Shown one piece after another: positions 1 through 7,590 of a stretch of 53,734 nt of DNA. Numbering within the stretch: the stretch's first letter is position 1; each line of letters opens with the position of its first letter. The stretch lies in the NCBI GenBank assembly GCA_028875335.1, contig JAPPEF010000009.1, forward strand, positions 1 to 53,734, in the 5' to 3' direction. This stretch comes from Gemmatimonadota bacterium. Its GTDB lineage: Bacteria; Latescibacterota; UBA2968; UBA8231. A program made the position numbers and the translations under genes. The notes under the pieces are model-generated. The model was not told the origin of the DNA and did no database searches. It saw only the letters and a program-made list of their open reading frames with translations.

Positions 1-84
1 TCCAAGCTCTTCGACGCTGGACCCTCATGTACGTTATTCGATTTTCAAAGATCAATATCGCTCAGGTATCGAGCGTAACATTTG

Positions 85-113
85 AAGATAGTATCCTATT
101 TCCTCTATGTCAA
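85..113 (-). promoter_or_regulatory. Sigma-70-type promoter pointing out of the left edge
   Basis: On the minus strand a perfect -35 TTGACA (108-113) is followed after exactly 17 bases by TATCTT (85-90), a 4/6 match to the -10 consensus. Transcription would start near position 78 and leave the window leftwards. A minus-strand ATG at 26-28 (first residues MRVQRRRAW) could begin the gene served, but only nine codons are visible and no ribosome binding site precedes it, so no gene is called. The rest of 1-166 shows nothing else. Confidence 0.5.
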
Positions 114-166
114 GAGAAGAAAACACAAGATCGACACCAAGACAAAACCAACACAACGCTCTCATA

Positions 167-1408
167 TCAACCCCAGCTAGCGGCACCCTTCAATTCGCCC
201 TGCCTTTCTAGAGCAATGCGCTCGAAATAACCGCTGCGACGATGGGCATCTAGAGGATCAGCTTCAGCCCCTAGTTCCTGGCGCACAATCGCCAGCAAGG
301 GCCGCACATCCGTATCATAGGCATTGCGCAAGATTTCTTCGCATGCCACTGCGTCGTCCTCTGCCTGGGCCTCAGCTAGCGCCGTGCGGTCAACCAGCAA
401 GGCACGGGCATAGGCTGTCTGGATGTTGAGCACCGACTGGATCATCGCCTCGATTTTGGGCTTGATAATATGGCTTTGGTCGATCATGTAGGCGATATCA
501 GCCGCTGCGGCACCGCGCCGCGCCGCGTTGAGGATCTCGTGGTAAATCAGGAAGACTTCGTAGAGGTTGACCGATCCGGTCGTCACATCGTCATCGGCGT
601 ATTTGCGGTTGTTGAAGTGAAAACCTCCCATGCGTCCCTCGTCGAGGAGTAAGGCCACGAGGTGCTCAATATTGGTGGAGAGGGGATGGTGCCCTAGATC
701 GACCAGCACCTCGGCCTGCGGCCCGGCCTTAATGGCGAAATTTAGCGCCATACCCCAGTCGGCAATGTCAGTATGGTAAAAAGCAGGCTCGAAGAATTTG
801 TATTCAATGAGCATCCGCGCCCCTTCGGGCAGCATTGCGTGAGTCTCCTTCAGGCATTCTTCAAACCGCCGCTTACGTGCGATGATGTCGTCTTGGCCCG
901 GGTAGTTCGTGCCGTCGGCAAACCAAAGGCTCAGCACGGTGGATCCTGTCTGCTGCATGATATCCACGCACTCGCGCATGTGATCGAGCGCTTTGCGACG
1001 CACCGCCGCGTCCCGATGGCCAAAACTGCCCAATTTGTACTCAGGCTCTTGGAAGATATTGGGATTAATTGCTCCAATGCACACACCCAATTCCGTCGCT
1101 TCTTGCCCTAGAGCGTCATAGTCATCCACTTTATCCCACGGGATGTGCAAAGCCACGCCGGGACAGACACCCGTCACCTTGTGCACCTGGGCCGCGTCGG
1201 AAAGTCGCTCGTGGACATCGCGAGCGGCACCGGGCTGTTTGAAAACGCCAAAGCGCGTCCCAGAATTGCCATATCCCCAAGAGGGCGTCTCGATCTCCTG
1301 GGCTTTGAGCTTGGCTTTGACTTCTTCGACTTCGATCCCTTGACTTGAGAGCATTTCGGCTAAAGCTGCGAATTGGGTTTCTATGTTATTGTGCTCTGGA
1401 ATTCCCAT
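167..1408 (-). CDS. rhaI: L-rhamnose isomerase, RhaI type
   Basis: Predicted cytoplasmic metal-dependent TIM-barrel isomerase that interconverts L-rhamnose and L-rhamnulose, and often other aldoses. The 413 residues match the Pseudomonas stutzeri-type L-rhamnose isomerase rather than RhaA. Visible blocks are WFADGTNYPGQ, IEYKFFEPAFYHTD (metal-binding Glu), VDLGHH (metal-binding Asp), HFNNRKYADDD (metal-binding His) and MIDQSHIIKPKIEAMI. The ATG at 1408 is preceded by AAAGGAG at good spacing. It lies downstream of a Gfo/Idh/MocA oxidoreductase with 82 bases between, which fits a small sugar or polyol catabolic unit. Enzymes of this family are promiscuous, so the true sugar is uncertain. No kinase or aldolase for a full rhamnose pathway is in view. 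Confidence 0.9.
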   Translation of the reverse strand: MGIPEHNNIETQFAALAEMLSSQGIEVEEVKAKLKAQEIETPSWGYGNSGTRFGVFKQPGAARDVHERLSDAAQVHKVTGVCPGVALHIPWDKVDDYDALGQEATELGVCIGAINPNIFQEPEYKLGSFGHRDAAVRRKALDHMRECVDIMQQTGSTVLSLWFADGTNYPGQDDIIARKRRFEECLKETHAMLPEGARMLIEYKFFEPAFYHTDIADWGMALNFAIKAGPQAEVLVDLGHHPLSTNIEHLVALLLDEGRMGGFHFNNRKYADDDVTTGSVNLYEVFLIYHEILNAARRGAAAADIAYMIDQSHIIKPKIEAMIQSVLNIQTAYARALLVDRTALAEAQAEDDAVACEEILRNAYDTDVRPLLAIVRQELGAEADPLDAHRRSGYFERIALERQGELKGAASWG

Positions 1409-1490
1409 TCTGCTTCTCCTTTAATTGTCGGGCCTAGGTAAGTCAAATCCGGTGGTGGTTAAGTTCAGCCGCTGAGATCTGCTACCACAC

Positions 1491-2453
1491 TTAGGCGTTC
1501 TGCAGAACTTGCAGCTGGAGTTCGAGGTTGCGCAACCCGACTTCGCCGGATACGAGCGGAGCTAGTTTGGACTGTACCGCCGCCTTAGCAAACTGGGCGA
1601 TAAGCAGCGACATAAAATCATCGCCGATTAGCTCTGATTCACCCTTGCTGAGCACCGAACAATAGGTCCCGTCGGGCGCAGACCGCCCCGTGCAATCGAC
1701 CAAAAAGCCATTGACGCCGAACCGCCGCAGGGGTTGGCCCTCGTGCAAATCGCGGACTATGATTTCGCAACGACAACTTCCTGACGAGTCGGCAAAACTG
1801 AAACAGGCCCGCACTTCCCCGCTCCCAGACACCACTTGTAGCGAAGCAGACTCGATGACCCCGTCGGGCATCCAAGCCAAGAGCATGCTCAAAGGATGGG
1901 ACGCCATATCGATCCACACCTCCGCAGCGCTGCGGCGACGCCCCCGCGCCAAGGTTTCCATTTCCGCGTAAAAGGATTCTACGGTAGCGAGCGAACCGCG
2001 GGCCTCTTCGTATAGCTGCCGGTAGTAGGGTAGCGAAGCAGCGTATTGAGTACAGACCCCCAAGTGCAGATTGGTTTGCTGCGCCAAATCAACCAAGGCT
2101 CGCGCTTGCATCAGCGTCTGCTCCGCTCCATCCGAATGCCAAGCTAAGGGCTTTTCGCAGAGGACGTGACAACCCCCCTCAAGAGCGTATTTGACACAGT
2201 CGAAATGGGCTTCGTTCGGCAGACAGACGTCGACCACATTGGGAACTTCTTCGATCAGCAATCGGTCCAAGTCCCAATAGCCTTGGCCCGAAAAGGGAAA
2301 GATATCGCGTAGAACGCGCTCTGTAGCAGTGGCACTTTCCCGACTGCGGCCCAAAAAACCAACGACTTGCGCACCGACGCGGTGGAACCACTTAGCGTGA
2401 TGCTTGCCGATGCCGCTGGCACCAGCGATGGCGACGCGCAGGGGCCTTTCCAT
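1491..2453 (-). CDS. Gfo/Idh/MocA family NAD(P)-dependent oxidoreductase
   Basis: Cytoplasmic sugar or polyol dehydrogenase family member of 320 residues. The N-terminus begins VAIAGASGIGKHHAKWFH, the Rossmann nucleotide-binding loop of the family (usually GxGxxG; here GASGIG). The conserved EKPLA motif is about 95 residues further on (ALEGGCHVLCEKPLAWH), where the Lys normally contacts cofactor and substrate. The C-terminal half is the alpha/beta substrate domain. The frame is open 18 codons further upstream, but the ATG at 2453 directly follows GGAGGAGAA, so it is the chosen start. The upstream extension would also lie across a terminator hairpin. Next to rhaI it probably oxidises a sugar or inositol-like compound; the substrate cannot be read from sequence. 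Confidence 0.85.
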   Translation of the reverse strand: MERPLRVAIAGASGIGKHHAKWFHRVGAQVVGFLGRSRESATATERVLRDIFPFSGQGYWDLDRLLIEEVPNVVDVCLPNEAHFDCVKYALEGGCHVLCEKPLAWHSDGAEQTLMQARALVDLAQQTNLHLGVCTQYAASLPYYRQLYEEARGSLATVESFYAEMETLARGRRRSAAEVWIDMASHPLSMLLAWMPDGVIESASLQVVSGSGEVRACFSFADSSGSCRCEIIVRDLHEGQPLRRFGVNGFLVDCTGRSAPDGTYCSVLSKGESELIGDDFMSLLIAQFAKAAVQSKLAPLVSGEVGLRNLELQLQVLQNA

Positions 2454-2465
2454 TTCTCCTCCAAT

Positions 2466-2498
2466 ACAAAAAGAGCCGACAGCCAATCTGTCGGCTCT
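2466..2498 (-). terminator. Rho-independent terminator upstream of the Gfo/Idh gene
   Basis: A perfect 10-bp stem (GAGCCGACAG at 2473-2482, CTGTCGGCTC at 2488-2497) with a 5-base loop is followed on the minus strand by TTTTT (2468-2472). It separates the pyrB/small basic protein transcript from the Gfo/Idh-rhaI pair. The Gfo/Idh ribosome binding site lies immediately beyond the T-run, so that pair may be expressed by read-through or from a promoter not seen here. Confidence 0.8.
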
Positions 2499-2535
2499 CC
2501 TAAGCAAGGCCGGTGGCCTCTATCTTTAGCCTTAT

Positions 2536-2652
2536 CTACTTCTTCCGCGGCGACAGCTTGGCCTCCTGAGCGCGTTGCTTTAAGCGCTTTTTGCGCCGCT
2601 GTCGCCGACTCCTCAATTCCTTATCTTTCATTCTGCCTTTACTCGAACCCAT
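2536..2652 (-). CDS. Very small, highly basic protein (38 aa)
   Basis: A 38-codon gene lies in the gap between pyrB and the terminator. ATG at 2652 is preceded by AGGAGG with a 7-base spacer, and the stop (TAG) is at 2536-2538. The product starts MGSSKGRMKDKELRSRRQRR and ends KLSPRKK; about half its residues are Lys or Arg and it has no Cys and almost no hydrophobic stretch. This composition resembles tiny ribosome-associated or nucleic-acid-binding proteins, but I recognise no named family. The strong ribosome binding site, its position 62 bases after pyrB and the terminator just downstream all support a real gene. Function unknown. Confidence 0.65.
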   Translation of the reverse strand: MGSSKGRMKDKELRSRRQRRKKRLKQRAQEAKLSPRKK

Positions 2653-2714
2653 CTGTGTATCCTCCTAAGAATAAGAAGCAGTTGTCGGCAATATATCCGG
2701 CGGTACCACTGAGG

Positions 2715-3638
2715 TCAAGCGAGGATCATCCGCAAAAGGGCCATGCGCACGTAAAGCCCGTTATGGGCTTGGCGAAAATAGGCCGCCCGCGGGTCCGCGT
2801 CCACTTCCGGGTCAATCTCATCGACGCGCGGCAACGGGTGCATGACAACAGCATGTTCCTGCATGCAGTCCATCACTGAGTGATCGACAATGTACTTGCC
2901 CCGCGCCTGCTCGTACTCCCCAGTGCGGTCGCCAAAGCGCTCCTTTTGGATGCGCGTCTGATAGACGACATCAGCCTGCCTCGCCACTTCATGTAGGTCG
3001 TCCACTTCCTCGAAAAGGACCTGGTGCCGCTGCAAATACTCCTTTATGTCGTCCTTCATCCTCACTATCTCAGGCGCGACGAAGTACATCTTAACACCCT
3101 CGTATTTGGCCAACAGATAGCACAGCGAACGCACTGTCCGTCCATTGGCCAGATCTCCCACCAAAGCAATTGTAATTTTTTTGAGGCGTCCTATCTCGCG
3201 CTGGATAGTAAAGAGGTCCAACAAGGCTTGGGTCGGGTGCTGTCCGGCTCCGTCACCGGCGTTGATCACCGGGACGCCGGCGACAGCAGCAGCTCGATTG
3301 CTAGCCCCGCTTTCGTAGTGGCGCAATACGATCACGTCCGAGTACCCGGCGACGACGCGAATGGTATCCTCAAGGGTCTCTCCCTTGGCCGCCGAAGAGA
3401 ATTCCTGGGCGCTCTCGGTCGTAATGACGGCCCCGCCCAACCGCGTCATCGCCGATTCAAAGGACAGCCGCGTGCGCGTACTAGGCTCGTAGAACAGCGT
3501 CGCCATAACCCGGCGATTGAGGATATTGGACCCGTAGTGCTGAACTACTTGCTCCATCTCTTGGGCCGTGGAGAAAATATCGTCTATCAAGTCTATATCG
3601 AATTGCTGCGCTTCGAGAACGTGATAAAGGCGATCCAT
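2715..3638 (-). CDS. pyrB: Aspartate carbamoyltransferase catalytic subunit
   Basis: Catalyses carbamoyl phosphate + L-aspartate to N-carbamoyl-L-aspartate, the second step of pyrimidine synthesis, in the cytoplasm. The 307-residue length is typical. The carbamoyl-phosphate signature STRTR is at about residues 53-57, GAGQHPTQALLDL at about 131-143, followed by GDLANGRTVRS and, near the C-terminus, HPLPRVDEI and the FRQAHNGLYVRMALL helix. ATG at 3638 follows GAGGAG with a 6-base spacer; a TTG three bases upstream is in frame but less likely. It follows fabZ by 10 bases. No regulatory subunit gene (pyrI) and no pyrC are adjacent, so its linkage with the envelope genes looks like operon position rather than pathway grouping. 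Confidence 0.97.
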   Translation of the reverse strand: MDRLYHVLEAQQFDIDLIDDIFSTAQEMEQVVQHYGSNILNRRVMATLFYEPSTRTRLSFESAMTRLGGAVITTESAQEFSSAAKGETLEDTIRVVAGYSDVIVLRHYESGASNRAAAVAGVPVINAGDGAGQHPTQALLDLFTIQREIGRLKKITIALVGDLANGRTVRSLCYLLAKYEGVKMYFVAPEIVRMKDDIKEYLQRHQVLFEEVDDLHEVARQADVVYQTRIQKERFGDRTGEYEQARGKYIVDHSVMDCMQEHAVVMHPLPRVDEIDPEVDADPRAAYFRQAHNGLYVRMALLRMILA

Positions 3639-3648
3639 CAAATGCTCC

Positions 3649-4086
3649 TCAACGGCCTTCCCGCTCTCCCAAGACCGCCATAATCTCCGCCTGTGCTGCC
3701 ACTTCCTCTCCCACGAGTGCTCGCCCTTGTAACTTACAGGACCCGCCCCGCTTCCTAAGTACCGTTAACTCCAGTCGCAACTGGTCCCCCGGCACGACCG
3801 GGCGGCGAAATTTGCAGCGATCAATTCCGGCGAAAAAGGGCACCTTGGATTCGGGATTTTCCACGCCGCTCAGCATCATTGCGCAACCCGCTTGCGCCAG
3901 TGCCTCGACGATCAGCACCCCAGGCATGACCGGATAACCGGGAAAATGACCTTGAAAAAACGATTCGTTGGCCGTCACATTCTTCAAGGCCACGACGCGT
4001 TCTCCAGGTTCCAATTCGAGGATGCGGTCAATGAGCAGCAGCGGATAGCGGTGCGGCAACAGCTCGATAATTTCTGTTAAATTCAC
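3649..4086 (-). CDS. fabZ: 3-hydroxyacyl-[acyl-carrier-protein] dehydratase FabZ
   Basis: Dehydrates 3-hydroxyacyl-ACP in type II fatty acid synthesis. The single hotdog domain covers all 145 residues. The catalytic His is in FQGHFPGYPVMPGVL (about residues 44-58) and the catalytic Glu is in IVEALAQAG just after it. The start is a GTG that overlaps the ompH stop (GTGA), indicating translational coupling. The order bamA-ompH-fabZ resembles the common bamA-skp-lpxD-fabZ-lpxA cluster, but no lpxD or lpxA is present here; pyrB follows instead. Confidence 0.95.
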   Translation of the reverse strand: MNLTEIIELLPHRYPLLLIDRILELEPGERVVALKNVTANESFFQGHFPGYPVMPGVLIVEALAQAGCAMMLSGVENPESKVPFFAGIDRCKFRRPVVPGDQLRLELTVLRKRGGSCKLQGRALVGEEVAAQAEIMAVLGEREGR

Positions 4087-4619
4087 TCCTGCGCCTCTTC
4101 TTTTTCCTTCTCCATCAGTTCCAGCAGCGACTCGGTCAGATCGTATTCCTCCTTGGCGAAAACCAGCCCGCTTGAAGGCGCGGCGGCATCGAAAATAAAA
4201 TCGTAGCCCTCTTCCTCGGCCATGCTCTGAATGGCATCGTTGATTTTTTTGAAAATCGGCTCGGAAAGCTCGATATTCTTGCGCATCAGCTCGCCTTCGG
4301 GACCAAATTTCTCCTGGGTAAACTGCTGCAATTGCTGAACTTTCGTCTCGAACTCGGCCCGCATTTCCGCCTTGCGGGCCTCGCTCATTAGCAATTCTTG
4401 CCGCCGAAAGTCCTCCTCGTACTTGAGCAATTGGGCCTCGCGGTCCTTGGCTTGGTTCTCGTAGTCCTGACGTAGCTGATCCAACGTGCGCTGCGCATCC
4501 CTGAATTCGGGCAGGCGCTCTTTGAGCACTTCTGAATCGATGTAGCCTATTTTTAGCTGAGCCGAGGCACTCGTGGCGTAACAGGCCACGACGAGGGCGA
4601 ACAATAGGATGCGTCTCAT
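4083..4619 (-). CDS. skp: OmpH/Skp family periplasmic chaperone
   Basis: Periplasmic holdase that escorts unfolded outer-membrane proteins to the BAM complex. The 178-residue precursor has a signal peptide (positive start, hydrophobic core, cleavage expected after SASA at residue 20). LKIGYIDSEVLKERLPEF follows, which is the typical first strand and helix of the Skp body domain. Residues about 45-120 are charged heptad-like helices (EDFRRQELLMSEARKAEM) forming the coiled-coil tentacles, and the C-terminal part returns to the body (IFKKINDAIQSMAEEEGYDFIFD). It sits between an unrelated lipoprotein gene (upstream) and fabZ (overlapping). Confidence 0.92.
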   Translation of the reverse strand: MRRILLFALVVACYATSASAQLKIGYIDSEVLKERLPEFRDAQRTLDQLRQDYENQAKDREAQLLKYEEDFRRQELLMSEARKAEMRAEFETKVQQLQQFTQEKFGPEGELMRKNIELSEPIFKKINDAIQSMAEEEGYDFIFDAAAPSSGLVFAKEEYDLTESLLELMEKEKEEAQE

Positions 4620-4715
4620 ATGTACTCCTCTTTATAGACGAAAATCAATGGGATTGAAGTGACGTTCATTTTTTAATTCAACTGCGCTACTCTCGCTGCA
4701 ACGGATGTCAGACGA

Positions 4716-5018
4716 CTATTTGATCTGCATCTTGATCTTGGATCGCTTGCGCCGCGACAAGGAGATACCACCGAAGCCGCTGATAACGGCAATGTAAAAC
4801 CCAGCATCGTACCACCAGCCTGTGTTGTGCGGTTCATAGAGGCGGATGGCTGAGTCAAACAGGCCCCAGATGAGCGATATGGGTGCAATCCAACCGTGCC
4901 AGATTCCCCAAAAAAATCCGGCGGGATTCGCTTCAGTGTGTTTCCCGTCGCCAGGGATACACCCAGCAAGCGAAATCAGAACGATCAAGACAAGTATGCA
5001 GATCAACTGTTTGGCCAT
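4716..5018 (-). CDS. Small lipoprotein-like membrane protein of unknown function
   Basis: A 100-residue protein beginning MAKQLICILVLIVLISLAGC, a lipoprotein signal peptide with lipobox LAGC and the lipidated Cys at residue 20. After a short polar stretch come two hydrophobic segments (about 33-52, GFFWGIWHGWIAPISLIWGL, and about 66-84, WWYDAGFYIAVISGFGG), joined by a loop with IRLYEPHNTGWWYD. The end is very basic (SRRKRSKIKMQIK). Similar small AGFFxGxWHG/YExxNTGGWYDxGF proteins occur in many bacteria as hypotheticals, to my recollection. The frame is open another 45 codons upstream, but those residues cross the bamA terminator hairpin and ATG at 5018 has AGGA upstream. It interrupts the bamA-ompH pair and looks more AT-rich than its neighbours. 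Confidence 0.7.
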   Translation of the reverse strand: MAKQLICILVLIVLISLAGCIPGDGKHTEANPAGFFWGIWHGWIAPISLIWGLFDSAIRLYEPHNTGWWYDAGFYIAVISGFGGISLSRRKRSKIKMQIK

Positions 5019-5130
5019 AACAAATCCTGCGTCGATCCCTTCCTCTGTATAATCCGCTGTTTTCTCTTGCCCCAAGCTAAATTGTATAAGATACAACTTG
5101 GCAGAATTTTGTGAAACAGCGGACACAAGA

Positions 5131-5162
5131 AGGCCCAAGATGCCAGGCGACATCTTGGGCTT
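5131..5162 (-). terminator. Hairpin terminator after bamA
   Basis: A perfect 10-bp stem (GCCCAAGATG at 5133-5142, CATCTTGGGC at 5151-5160) with an 8-base loop lies 25 bases past the bamA stop. On the minus strand it is followed by CTTCTTGTG, only moderately T-rich; on the plus strand by TTCGTCTTTT. It probably ends or attenuates the clpC-bamA transcript, so the lipoprotein-ompH-fabZ-pyrB genes downstream may need read-through or their own promoter. Confidence 0.65.
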
Positions 5163-5186
5163 CGTCTTTTGCCCCTGCGATCAGGC

Positions 5187-7589
5187 CTAGTAAAACTGCG
5201 GCCCAAACTGGAAGTGGGTCTTCCAACCAGCCGGCGCACCATCGACCTTCTCGCGGTCAAAACCATAGCCGAAGTCGAAGCCGATCATCCCCAGCATCGG
5301 CGTCTGGACGCGAAAACCAAAGCCCAGCGAGCGCCTGAGATCCAAGGGATCGAGCTCGGGAATCGTCGCCCAAGCATTGCCCGCGTCCGCGAAGAGGATG
5401 CCGTACACTTGCTGCTCGGCTATCGGAAAACGGTACTCTAGGTTCAACACCATCATCGAGCGGCCGCCGAGCGGAATCCCGCTGGTCTTGTCCTTTGGAC
5501 CCAAGGAGTAATCCTGATAGCCCCGGACCTGTCCATCCCAGTAATCAATACCTCCTGGAGTAAACAGGTCATAGTACGAAATGAGGCCGTCGTCCTCGTC
5601 GGAAAAACCATCTATAACCGCGACTTTGGTCTCCAAACTCCAGACGAACTTCCACCAACTCGGCCGATAGTAATTGAAATTCACCTCGTGGTTGTGGAAG
5701 TCCACATCGCCAGCCACGATCGAAGTCGCGACCGATGGAGTGTAGCTAAAAACCGTCCCCTTGGTCGGGAACTCGGCCCGGTCGCGCGTATCGCGCGTAT
5801 AGATCAACTCAAAGCGGCTTGTAAGCCGATCTTGATAGCGGAGATCGCTTGCCAATGGAGCGTTGCCGTCTGCAAAGTCGGAATAGCCTTGGCTGTAAAG
5901 GCGATAGCCCAGCGAAAGGCTGGAATTAGCCGGCTTCTTCAACCGCCGCCCCACGCGCACATTGATCGACTTGCGATTGGATTTCCAGAGGATATCGCTA
6001 TTGTTTAGCCGATAGTTGGTGCTCCGGTAGTCGTAGTAGTGGAGATTTTGCGTATAAGCGCGCGCCGACAAACTGGTCGGGGTATCGAAAAGCCACGGCT
6101 CGGTAAAACCGACCAAGAACTGCTCGCGCCGAGTGCCGAACTCCCAGTTAAAGTCCAGACTCTGGCCCATGCCGCGAAAGTTGGGAACCTGCAATCCGAT
6201 CTGACCTACCATCTTGTCGCGATCCGAATAGCCCGCCCCCACAGACGCTTGCCCAGTCGGCCGCTCATCAACGTCAAATACCAAATCCACCAGCCGCTCG
6301 TCCTCGCCTGTGCTATATTGAGGCTGGATTTGCACATCCTTGAAGAAGTTCAACATATGGATGCGCCGCTGACTTTCTTGGACGAGATTCTGCTGATAAA
6401 TATCGCCTGGACGCAATTCGATTTCGCGCCGGATCACCTTCTCCCGCGTCTTGGTATTGCCGGCGATCTCGACCTTGCGAATCGTCCACGGCTGCCCTTC
6501 GAATATCTGAAACGACACGTCAATTGAGTCGTTGCGAATCGTCTCCTGCGGCACCACTCGGGTGTCCAAGTAGCCCTTCTCGTAATAGACAAAGCGCGCC
6601 AAATCGGCCAGGTCTGGCCCAGAGCGCCCATATACCATCCCCTCCTGCAACTCTAGCTTCCCCACCAACTCGTCGGTGCCGAAGAGCGCGTTGCCTTCCC
6701 AAGCGACTTTGCCCAAGCGGTACTGTAGTCCCTCGTCGATTTCCACGTCAATGAACAAGTGCCGCCGCGTCGAGTCGTAATAGACGCTGTCGCGCACTAT
6801 AGCTGCTTGCTGAAAGCCCAAGCTGCGATAGTACGCTAGCAGCTTCTGCTTGTCCTCTTCGTACGTGTCGCCGTTGAACTCGCCCTTGCGCCACCAGCGC
6901 TTCTCCTCGGTCTCCATCAACGACACCAACCGGCGCGGCTCCGGACCTTGACCGTCCCACTTTTGCGGACGCCGGGGACTGCGCGCAGGCAACTCTCGGC
7001 TGTCGATCACCGTGCCGTCGGCGCGGTGCTGGATCAAGCGAATCTGCTTGATCTGCACCTTGGACCCCTCGTTGATATCGTATTGGAGGAATACCTCGCC
7101 CTCTTCTGCGCCGGGGAAGGTCTGGCCTTTGACCTCGGCGCGCAGATAGCCCTTCTCGCGATAGAGGTCGAGGATTTTCTGCTCGCCCCGCACCACATCC
7201 CTCGGCGCGATAACCTGACCAGTGATCAAGCTCAGCGCCTCCTTGAGATCCTTCTCCTTGAGATTTTTCTGCCCCTTGAACTGCAAACCCTCTAAGGCCG
7301 GGTATTCTTCAACCATGATGATCAGGTTGATTCCCTCGGGAACGGGATCGCCCCAGATCTGGATATCCTCAAAGACGTTGAGCCCTTGGAGATCGCGCAC
7401 CGCCTGCTGCACGTTCTCTTGCGATAGCTCAATGCCAGGCTCCAAGCCCACCGTGGTTAGGATCAGCGACTTGGCCACCTTGCGCAGCTCACCCTGCACC
7501 TCGACCGAGACAACCTTCTGGGCCTCGGCCGCGCTCCCTATCAACCCCACAGAGATGGCGGCAAAAAGTATAGTGCGGAAATTTTTCAT
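5187..7589 (-). CDS. bamA: Outer membrane protein assembly factor BamA
   Basis: Central Omp85-family subunit of the BAM complex, inserting beta-barrel proteins into the outer membrane. The 800-residue precursor has a signal peptide (cleavage expected after residue 23, AEA). Five POTRA domains span about residues 25-440; segments such as LQFKGQKNLKEKDLKEAL, VAWEGNALFGTDELVGKL and VEIAGNTKTREKVIRREI are their beta-alpha starts. The beta-barrel fills the C-terminal half, with VRGYQDYSLGP as the barrel-lumen VRGF/Y motif. The protein ends in aromatic residues (FQFGPQFY) like a C-terminal beta-signal. The third POTRA region carries a roughly 60-residue charged insertion (about residues 190-250, DSRELPARSPRRPQKW and on). 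Its start lies one base after the clpC stop. Confidence 0.96.
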   Translation of the reverse strand: MKNFRTILFAAISVGLIGSAAEAQKVVSVEVQGELRKVAKSLILTTVGLEPGIELSQENVQQAVRDLQGLNVFEDIQIWGDPVPEGINLIIMVEEYPALEGLQFKGQKNLKEKDLKEALSLITGQVIAPRDVVRGEQKILDLYREKGYLRAEVKGQTFPGAEEGEVFLQYDINEGSKVQIKQIRLIQHRADGTVIDSRELPARSPRRPQKWDGQGPEPRRLVSLMETEEKRWWRKGEFNGDTYEEDKQKLLAYYRSLGFQQAAIVRDSVYYDSTRRHLFIDVEIDEGLQYRLGKVAWEGNALFGTDELVGKLELQEGMVYGRSGPDLADLARFVYYEKGYLDTRVVPQETIRNDSIDVSFQIFEGQPWTIRKVEIAGNTKTREKVIRREIELRPGDIYQQNLVQESQRRIHMLNFFKDVQIQPQYSTGEDERLVDLVFDVDERPTGQASVGAGYSDRDKMVGQIGLQVPNFRGMGQSLDFNWEFGTRREQFLVGFTEPWLFDTPTSLSARAYTQNLHYYDYRSTNYRLNNSDILWKSNRKSINVRVGRRLKKPANSSLSLGYRLYSQGYSDFADGNAPLASDLRYQDRLTSRFELIYTRDTRDRAEFPTKGTVFSYTPSVATSIVAGDVDFHNHEVNFNYYRPSWWKFVWSLETKVAVIDGFSDEDDGLISYYDLFTPGGIDYWDGQVRGYQDYSLGPKDKTSGIPLGGRSMMVLNLEYRFPIAEQQVYGILFADAGNAWATIPELDPLDLRRSLGFGFRVQTPMLGMIGFDFGYGFDREKVDGAPAGWKTHFQFGPQFY

Positions 7590-7590
7590 A

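Noticed and set aside
27..230. A 67-codon plus-strand frame at the left edge
   Set aside because: It overlaps a good minus-strand promoter and the end of rhaI, has no ribosome binding site and no recognisable features.
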